64,000 bases of DNA from Paraconiothyrium sp. Pb-2020 (taxonomy: Eukaryota; Ascomycota; Dothideomycetes; Pleosporales; Didymosphaeriaceae). Every line of letters begins with the position of its first letter. The stretch's first letter is position 1. The translations under genes and the position numbers were made by a program. The stretch spans positions 3,391,286 to 3,455,285 of the forward strand of contig JAJUBI010000004.1 in the NCBI GenBank assembly GCA_022419385.1, read 5' to 3'. Shown one piece after another: positions 57,598-64,000 of this stretch. The notes beneath the pieces are model-generated. The model saw only the letters and a program-made list of their open reading frames with translations, made no database searches and was not told the origin of the DNA.

Positions 57598-58176
57598 TCA
57601 CACCTTCTTCGGGCTTTCCTCATACACCCTCACGCCCAGGACCTTTCTTATGGCCCAGCTATGCCAGCTCACAATAACAGGTCCGCCTCTCCACAGTGGC
57701 AACACGTCATCGAGCCCACGCCTCCTCTTCGCAACTGGCTCTGCCCAGTCGCCGCGCTGGAACCGCTCCACGTCATCGCGGCTTACGGTATGCGTCCTGG
57801 TAGATGCTGCCATTGCCCAGAAGCTCACGACGTGAGCCTCGTCGATTTTGTGCCTGAAGAAGCCCTTACCCGATTCCCGAGGAAGAAGACCGAGTAAATC
57901 GGTGCAGCTATACTCGGATTTGTCGAGATTTGCTTCGCTAAGTTGAGTACGGTGCTGTGATAAAGGGATTCGCTCAGTGTTGATAGGAGAGAGGATCCGT
58001 GGAAAAGGCGCGTACAGTATGCGTAATGACAGGCCGAGAAGAACCGCAACTGGAAAGTCCAAGCCGAGAGATGCGGCAGCCTTCGTGCCGGATAGGAATG
58101 TCAAACGTGGTGGATTCGTGGGAGTTGAGAAGAATAGTAGGTGTCGTTGGAAAGGAGAGTAGGTATTGCGCGACAT
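57598..58176 (-). CDS. hypothetical protein
   Basis: A 192-codon frame without intron. I do not recognise it. A hydrophobic stretch near residues 38-55 (LDFPVAVLLGLSLRILYAPF) could be a membrane segment. The C-terminal half (GFFRHKIDEAHVVSFWAMAA, DDVERFQRGDWAEP) looks like a folded domain. The opposite strand also has open frames, so the call rests on length and composition only. Confidence 0.4.
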   Translation of the reverse strand: MSRNTYSPFQRHLLFFSTPTNPPRLTFLSGTKAAASLGLDFPVAVLLGLSLRILYAPFPRILSPINTERIPLSQHRTQLSEANLDKSEYSCTDLLGLLPRESGKGFFRHKIDEAHVVSFWAMAASTRTHTVSRDDVERFQRGDWAEPVAKRRRGLDDVLPLWRGGPVIVSWHSWAIRKVLGVRVYEESPKKV

Positions 58177-58886
58177 ATTGCACCTCTTCGAGCTGGAAAA
58201 CCCGCGGCCTTAAATATACATCGAACTGCGTCCTGCTGTTCGATATTGTGTTGAGATTCTCGCCATGAGATCTTAGGTGCATTGCGCTGATGAACTCCTT
58301 ACAGATTGCACATGACGTCACGACTTTGGCGACTTGATCAACACCAATACTGAACAGGCTATCGTTATGCTTTCCGCAATTATTGCTCGTGAGGTACAAA
58401 GGTGCATTCTAAGATACTTAGATGGGAATTTGTAGAATCTGATGCTATGCATAAGCTCGGTAGATTTGTCCCGGTGTCGGGTACTAGCACAACGCGGCAA
58501 CGACAAATCTCCTCTAGCGATTGCACTCTCCTGAAGAGTGCCAAATGGCATCGCTCAGGCGCGTGTCACGATCCTGTGTTTCCTGGAATTCATCTGGCAT
58601 TCGCGCAGGACCATTACCAGCAATAAAAGTATTGGCTTGTACCGACAAGCTTTCACAGCCTAAGTTCACTTGGCGATATACGATGAGACGTATCCTTCGT
58701 CTTCAACTACGAGTACAGCCAGCCTTTGGTCCGACAACAGGGCCGATATACCCTTCTTCGGTTATACTTCCATCGCCTTTTCACAGACCCTTTCACGAGA
58801 ACTTGTTATTCCCCATTTCGAAGATGTCCTGCTTCAGTGTGCATAGTAGGCATTTCTTGTGCGAATCATAGTTAAGTGACGCCTCA
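58177..58886. other. intergenic, no supported gene
   Basis: Divergent upstream region of two hypothetical genes. Frames on both strands have no motif. Confidence 0.5.
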
Positions 58887-59798
58887 ATGTTTTCTAACAA
58901 TGAACAAGATGCGATTACATCTTCACAATGTAAGCACCATCACAACAAAATCGTTATAAGTGATCTGGGTATCTTGATGCTGCTAACCTGTAGTCCCCCA
59001 ATTCCTCGTTTCCTGGTAGCCGGTCTACCTAATCAAGCCAACATGAGTACGCAAACCGTGGCCGTCGTGAAGCAAGTCACCTCGATCTTCCGCTCAATCT
59101 TTCACGCGTATTCAAATAATGAGTCGTCCTATCCCGTCGTAGCTTTTAACATCTCAAAGCCCCATCCAGCTAGACCGTTCACAGTCTTCGAGCCGATAGT
59201 AGCATACGATCGAGGGTGCGTCCCAGGATTCGCCTCCTTTCCAGCCAACACGCCCGAGTCTATGCAGCGTGCATTCTTGGCCTGGAACGAGTGCGATCTG
59301 GTCGTCCAGGCTTTGCTTCCGTTGCTCCAGGCACAGCTCTCTGCGCGCATTCCAGGTGTGCGTGTGGACTGGCTCAACGTTGAAATCGCGCCTGTGTTCC
59401 TGTTTCGAAAACCCGACTCTGACCCTGACGACCCAGATCCCGAACACTCTTCGTTTTTGATAACGCTTCCGGATGATCGTGGTAAGTTTGTTGCAGATTT
59501 CACTATCGAGCAGTTTGGGTTTGGCGAAGATTGCTGGTTTCTCCCGTTCGATGATTATATGCGCAGGACGCGGGACTGCATGTACGTGATCTACGATTTT
59601 GAGGAGCGGAAATTAGACATTGAATGCGCATTTGTGGAAGAACACATTAGGGGACAACAGCGTATGCGTAAGCTGGCCAGGAATATGGACTGGGCTACTG
59701 TGGAAAAGCTGGCTGAGAGCGATCGGGCGGCTGTTATCAACGAGATGGCATGTCGAGCGATGTCTGAGGAGAGGCTACAGTGGCGTGCTTACGCGTGA
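58887..59798 (+). CDS. unknown fungal protein
   Basis: The frame from 59043 (MSTQTVAVVKQ) to 59798 encodes 251 residues and is surely the main part. Upstream, an intron 58930-59019 (GTAAGC donor, TGGTAG acceptor) would join a 14-codon exon from ATG 58887 in frame, giving 273 residues; either start is possible. No family is recognised. Features: FTVFEPIVAYDRGCVPGF near 60-80 of the shorter form, an acidic linker (DSDPDDPDPEH), a beta-like region (SFLITLPDDRGKFVADFTIE) and a helical end (WATVEKLAESDRAAVINEMA). No signal peptide or membrane helix. Confidence 0.65.
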   Translation: MFSNNEQDAITSSQCKHHHNKIVISDLGILMLLTCSPPIPRFLVAGLPNQANMSTQTVAVVKQVTSIFRSIFHAYSNNESSYPVVAFNISKPHPARPFTVFEPIVAYDRGCVPGFASFPANTPESMQRAFLAWNECDLVVQALLPLLQAQLSARIPGVRVDWLNVEIAPVFLFRKPDSDPDDPDPEHSSFLITLPDDRGKFVADFTIEQFGFGEDCWFLPFDDYMRRTRDCMYVIYDFEERKLDIECAFVEEHIRGQQRMRKLARNMDWATVEKLAESDRAAVINEMACRAMSEERLQWRAYA

Positions 59799-60109
59799 TT
59801 GTACTTCCGTGTAAGGAGTCCCCTGGATCTGGGGAGTCCGTGCCATGTTTTGAGTGAGGAAAGGAAGCATAATCGGTGCGTTTTGTCGCGTATTAGTCCC
59901 AGAACCTTTTAGTCCACGTCAGCGGCATTATGAAGATATAGAATATGAGTTTTCTCAAGGATAAATCCAGGGTAATTTGTGTCTTGCCACCCATTCCCTT
60001 CGGTGTGATGTGATGAAGAGGGAGCTTGACGTTTTGGTGCGAGGCAACGAAAGGGGCAGAGGATTGTCGCATTACATTATCTATATTCAAGGACAGTGAT
60101 GTGGTTTCG
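59799..60109. other. intergenic, convergent 3' ends
   Basis: Short space between two converging genes. Nothing seen. Confidence 0.6.
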
Positions 60110-61538
60110 CTACCTCGCCGGGCCGTCATTGTTCTTGGCAACGGACGAAACGCGTTCCAAAACTAAAAGCTTCCCGGCATCTTGAAGTTTTGCGGGCGGC
60201 GGCCGTTCACCCAAGCCACTGAGCCGGCTCTGCATGATTGTTGGAGGAACCGGTCCGTCTCGGTCGCTTTCTGCCTCGCTCACTGTTTGCTGCGATACTA
60301 GCGTCGTAAGGGCCTTCTCGGCTTTGGCAGAGCCGATGGTCAGCCAGTTGATGATGAGGACTCCCCAGCTCACTTTGAAGTCCTGGTTAGTCGTGTTGCT
60401 CTGTTCTTGAACACCATCGGTGACTTACCGTCAAATGTGCAGATCGTCAAGCATATCCAGCCAAGCTCGCGGCCCCTCATGACGTAGAACGTGACCATGT
60501 TGCCGACGGTGGGTAACATAACCAGTGTACTTCCAACAAGACATTTCCAGAGTAGAATCTTGATCGAATGATTCAAGTTGTGCGTGTGTGGGCGACTGTA
60601 CCGTAGAGATGCCTCGCTCGCAGTGCTTCTTCCTTGGCTGGTAGGCTTCCTGAGTAGGCCCGGGACAAGATTCACGCGGTGCAGTGACAGTACTGGTCGA
60701 AGGAGATAAATGAAGAGTCCAGTGAGCAGGAAGTTGAGACCAATGTCAAAGCACATGAGCGGGAAGGCTACTTTGCGTGGCAACCCAATGCGGCATCGAC
60801 CGTCTACTTTGGAGAGCTCGGCCACAGGGAAGATGAATCCGGTGATGGCGACCGATCCGAAGCCACCGCAAATTATGACCATTCCAGAAATCCATAGCCA
60901 ATCTCTGTGACGCCTCATGAATGGCGCGCGCACGATACGGGCGCGTTCCAGGAGGAATATATATCTGCGCAGGCTATCAGCATCATTTTGGCCAAGGGTA
61001 TGGGGTACACCGACATGGCTAGTTTGTTCGTGGTGTAGAAGACTAGGCAGATGATAATAGCGGAGTAGCATAGGCTAGAGGAAGCCAGACTTTGCCCGCT
61101 CTCAACGACCACTGTTGCAAAGATGAAGCATATGGCGAATAGAAAGAGGAACGATAGGATCATAGAAGTCAAGTTGTTCCTTTTCCTGATATTGTGAGCT
61201 AATGTCCTCGCACGCAGTCCTACATGATGTTAGTCAATATCGACAGCCGCACCATTGCCACGGCATTGATGAAGCGATGTGTGATGCATACCAAAGAGGA
61301 GCGCCAACACTACTGCGCAGGACAGAGCCACAACTGTATACACTGTACGAGCCTGACTCGTCTCTCCGGGCACGAATTGGCGCCCAGTCTGAGGATCCGT
61401 CATGACAACGCGCTCATCGCGCGTCTGTAAATGCTTCGCATCGCTGCGCAGCTCTTGTCGTCGTAGTTTAGGTGCGGCCGCAGCAAAAGAGGCCCCTATG
61501 AAGTATGCCCAAACCATGAAGCGCGTGCAGGTGTCCAT
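60110..61538 (-). CDS. seven-helix membrane protein with signal peptide
   Basis: Four exons (61538-61292, 61219-61009, 60964-60429, 60372-60110) give 418 residues. A signal peptide (about 1-22) is followed by a polar segment of about 40 residues, then seven hydrophobic helices: TVYTVVALSCAVVLALLFG, SMILSFLFLFAICFIFATV, LCYSAIIICLVFYTTNKL, WISGMVIICGGFGSVAITGF, LMCFDIGLNFLLTGLFIYLL, CLVGSTLVMLPTVGNMVTF and GWICLTICTF-DVSWGVLIINW. The long loop between helices 6 and 5 is basic; the tail of 80 residues is polar and cytosolic. The N-out, seven-helix layout is GPCR-like, but I do not recognise a named receptor class. Introns are 44-72 bases; the one at 60965-61008 uses an unusual GTACCC donor, chosen because it alone keeps phase. 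Confidence 0.75.
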
Positions 61539-63180
61539 GGCATCGTGAGTAGTGAGGGAGATGAGTCTGAGTTGATGGAAACTGCATCATTGTTGAAGAC
61601 ATTGTCGACAATTAATGGCCCTATTCCACAATCCTAGCACGATCAGAGGGGAAACTTTGTCGCGGATGGGCCAGTTTGTGACCAAAGGTTGCAGCGGAGT
61701 CACCACCGGTTGGTCTGCGGGTGCTTCCGCGTCTATGACAGCAGTAGTTTGGTCTCATATGAGCCCGTGCGGCACTCATCGTCTTGCATGTCGCGCCCAG
61801 GTTGTGGGAAGGTAGCGCGAGTGGCTAAGCCGTAAGATGTCATGCCTAAACATCGGGGCTTGACACGAGTACGTGGGCCGAGATCTAGGTTGCGATTCGA
61901 GTCGAGGGACATGCGAATTTAGCGGTGGCTTGAGCCCTACGGGAGCAGGTGGTGGTGCTGTGTACCTGGCAAGGTGGTGATAATCACTCATGCGCGCCCT
62001 CTGTGGACAAAACAGAACTCAGACCCTAGGTAACTTTGATAACGGGTCACGGCCCAAGATTTCAGACGAAGCACGTTGTTGCGACTTTGACGATGGGCAG
62101 AAATCGTGGAGACGAAAGCCATGGACCCCTTGTATCGATTTGTATGGGTGAGTTCGTTGGGGCAGGCGGTGAACTTGTCTTGGCGGCAGAACCGCCTCAC
62201 TGCGCGGCCATCGTCCCAACATCCCCGCGTCCATCTCCGTCCGTATCATCTTCTTCATCGGGCATGCCCTTCGTATCTAATCGTCTACCTCCTGCCCCTA
62301 ATACGGCTAAAGCATTAATTATAGCATAGTGACGAATAGTCGCGGACAGGCCAAAACAGGTTCCACGGCCATGCCAACCAGGACAAACCACGCTCGATGT
62401 CTTCGGTGGTGCCGGGATACCTAGGGATTTAGAACCTGCCTTGCCACGGATTAGGGGTAAGTTATCATGCCGCATACCCAAGCAGAAACGATCTGTGTCC
62501 TTGTGGTATCTTTGTGGGAGGCGAAGAAGAATCCGGGACCGTCGGGCAGCAATCACCCGGCGATCGTTGCACATTCGCCCAGTGATGAGTAATTCAGTAC
62601 ACTGATCTCAAACAGGGTTCGTCCGCACTGTGTTCCTTGCCAACGGGTGCAGACCATCAGCAGGATAGCAATACTTGTACAAGCGGACCTCGTACAACTA
62701 GCAGTCTACTTCAACCTTCGTCCTGCTACAAGACGGCCTCATTTACCTCTTCGTTCAATTCGCAGACACATATTGCCCTGGAAGGAGACGTTACCAGTTG
62801 AGCGCACGTTCATCGGCCTGAGGGTCCCGAACGAAGTCCTACCGGGATCAATTGCGCGTCTCTATGACAATACATTCGACTTATACTAATATCTCAGCAG
62901 AGGTAATGTTAATATTGTGACTATGTAGATGATTAGCAACCAAAATTACACTGCTCCCCTACCAAACATATTGTCGCCTTTCTTTCCAACCTTGGCTGAG
63001 CTGGCTGTCTTGCCACCAACATCGAATTCTTGTCTCATCGCAGTCTGTCAAACGCGGGGTTGTTTTTCTGAGGAGGGGGAAGATCGACAAACGCAAGCTG
63101 TTGGAGCCTCCGGACCCGCAACGTTGATCAGCCCCGCTGAAGTCATACCCGCTGAGCTGGTCTCGCTCGCCTCGCTGTAG

Positions 63181-63338
63181 AAGTGTTCTACTGGTTCATC
63201 ATCATGCCAGTGCTGGAAAGTGAAGAGGTGCCACAACTGGCTCAGCAAGGAGCTCGCAGCCTTTGAGAGCAAGTGTGGAGGGCTTTGTGCCGTGTGCATC
63301 CGCAGAGGAAACGACGGAAGATGCTGCGAAACTCTTTA
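63181..63338 (+). other. cysteine-rich open frame, possible last exon
   Basis: 51 codons end in TAA and carry nine cysteines (CQCWKVKRC, KCGGLCAVC, RCCETL). The preceding CTGTAG could be a splice acceptor, or the TAG an in-frame stop: the frame is also open upstream from 62929. The donor and first exon are not clear. Nine cysteines in 51 codons is well above chance. Confidence 0.3.
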
Positions 63339-63850
63339 AAGTGAACTCAGGTCTTAAAGTCACATTCATTCACCTGTGCCACCAGACCGACTGTATCGGA
63401 CGATGTAAACATATATGAGAGTCATAGTTATCTACCCCAATGTGTCGCTGCACTCCGCTATCAGAGATTTATAGGGCCCTGAAACCGAGATAGACTTCAA
63501 GGCTTACAAAACTCATTACCATAAGCTTTTTATTCGTCCCATGAGAATACGGTGCCTCCATCTCAAAACGCTTCATCAATTAGATCGGAAAGGGGCTGGT
63601 TAGCCAGCCAGAATCGGACAGTCTTCTTTCTATGCTGTTCCGGGGTGCATAGCAACAGGGACTTCGAGGATCTCTGCAAAGCCAAAGTTCGGATGCTTCA
63701 ACCGGAAGGCTACACCTTGTTGCCTCACTAGATGGACATCTTTGAAAATTTTGGGCATACGGCATTGGGAACTTGTGAGATGTGAGCAAGGATGGTGACC
63801 TCCATCAACGTCATATAAACAACTGATTCGATGATCGCACGGGCGTGAAG

Positions 63851-64000
63851 TTAGTATTTCCCAGGCCAGCTTAGATGACCATTAGGAATCGTTGTAGCTT
63901 GCCAAACTTTAGCAAGATTGATTGTATGCTTCAGATAGCCAAATATGGTCAAGAGGACATTGTAGTTGTAGTAATCCCTGAGCAGCAGCTTCATCTGGGG
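63851..64000 (-). CDS. possible 3' end of a gene running off the window
   Basis: A minus-strand frame is open from the right edge (64000) to a TAA at 63851-63853, 49 codons (with LLLRDYYNYNVLLTIFGYLK). It is too short to identify. It may be the last exon of a gene beyond the window or chance. Confidence 0.25.
   Translation of the reverse strand, partial: PQMKLLLRDYYNYNVLLTIFGYLKHTINLAKVWQATTIPNGHLSWPGKY

Larger units (their letters stand above)
61539..64000. other. right end, mostly without supported genes
   Basis: About 2.4 kb. It holds a cysteine-rich open stretch at 63181-63338 and a short open frame running off the right edge on the minus strand, both listed separately. Other frames show no motif. 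Confidence 0.45.

Noticed and set aside
61811..61910. tRNA-like stretch (GCGCGAGTGGCTAAGCC ... GGTTGCGATTCGAGTC)
   Set aside because: The D-arm resemblance is real, but the acceptor stem does not pair, the anticodon arm would need a 9-base loop, and the T-loop is not GTTCRA.
1..64000. CRISPR array, bacterial operon signals, 5S or other rRNA genes
   Set aside because: None seen; the genome is eukaryotic by introns and gene families.

Overview
The window is nuclear DNA of a filamentous ascomycete, most likely a dothideomycete of the Pleosporales. Evidence: genes are broken by many short introns (about 44-125 bases, mostly 46-62) with GTRNGY-type donors and CTNAC-type branch sites. The gene families are fungal: an Alt a 1-like secreted protein, a Zn2Cys6 regulator, an AA9 LPMO, a GH11 xylanase, F-box/DUF7730-type proteins and small cysteine-rich secreted proteins. 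Exon coordinates are my own reading of frames and splice sites; no RNA evidence or database search was available.

Layout. 0-7 kb: an Alt a 1-like secreted protein, a frameshifted MFAP1-type spliceosome gene, a small secreted cysteine-rich protein, and an unknown helical protein with a possible membrane segment. 7.8-25.1 kb: a compact aromatic-catabolism-type cluster of eight genes. These are a class A FAD monooxygenase, an intradiol (hydroxyquinol/catechol) dioxygenase, a class III CoA-transferase, an ACMSD-type dihydroxybenzoate decarboxylase (interrupted by one in-frame TGA), a Zn2Cys6 regulator, an FMO-type monooxygenase, an SDR, and a dienelactone-hydrolase-like/SnoaL-like fusion. The enzymes suggest decarboxylation of a dihydroxybenzoate, hydroxylation to a triol, and intradiol ring opening, under one local regulator.

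25-30 kb: an F-box-like gene with an in-frame stop, a DUF7730-like gene, a diverged direct repeat and an unidentified decayed open frame. 30-36.6 kb: housekeeping-type genes: a GTPBP1-like GTPase, indoleamine 2,3-dioxygenase (tryptophan to kynurenine), and a divergently transcribed RNA ligase family protein. 36.6-39.8 kb holds no gene I can support. 39.8-45.6 kb: a sugar porter of the alpha-glucoside type, an UNC93-like MFS protein and an AA9 LPMO.

47-57 kb: a RidA-family protein with a signal peptide, facing away from a secreted L-amino-acid oxidase. They may act together on imino acids outside the cell. After them come an unknown acidic protein, a secreted protein built of four cysteine-rich repeats, an acyl-CoA dehydrogenase and a GH11 xylanase with a broken N-terminus. 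57-64 kb: three genes of unknown function, one a seven-helix membrane protein with a signal peptide, then a mostly empty right end.

Four genes are interrupted (MFAP1, decarboxylase, F-box, GH11). The MFAP1 break lies in a homopolymer and could be an assembly error. The decarboxylase and F-box breaks are substitutions and look like real loss of function or strain variation.
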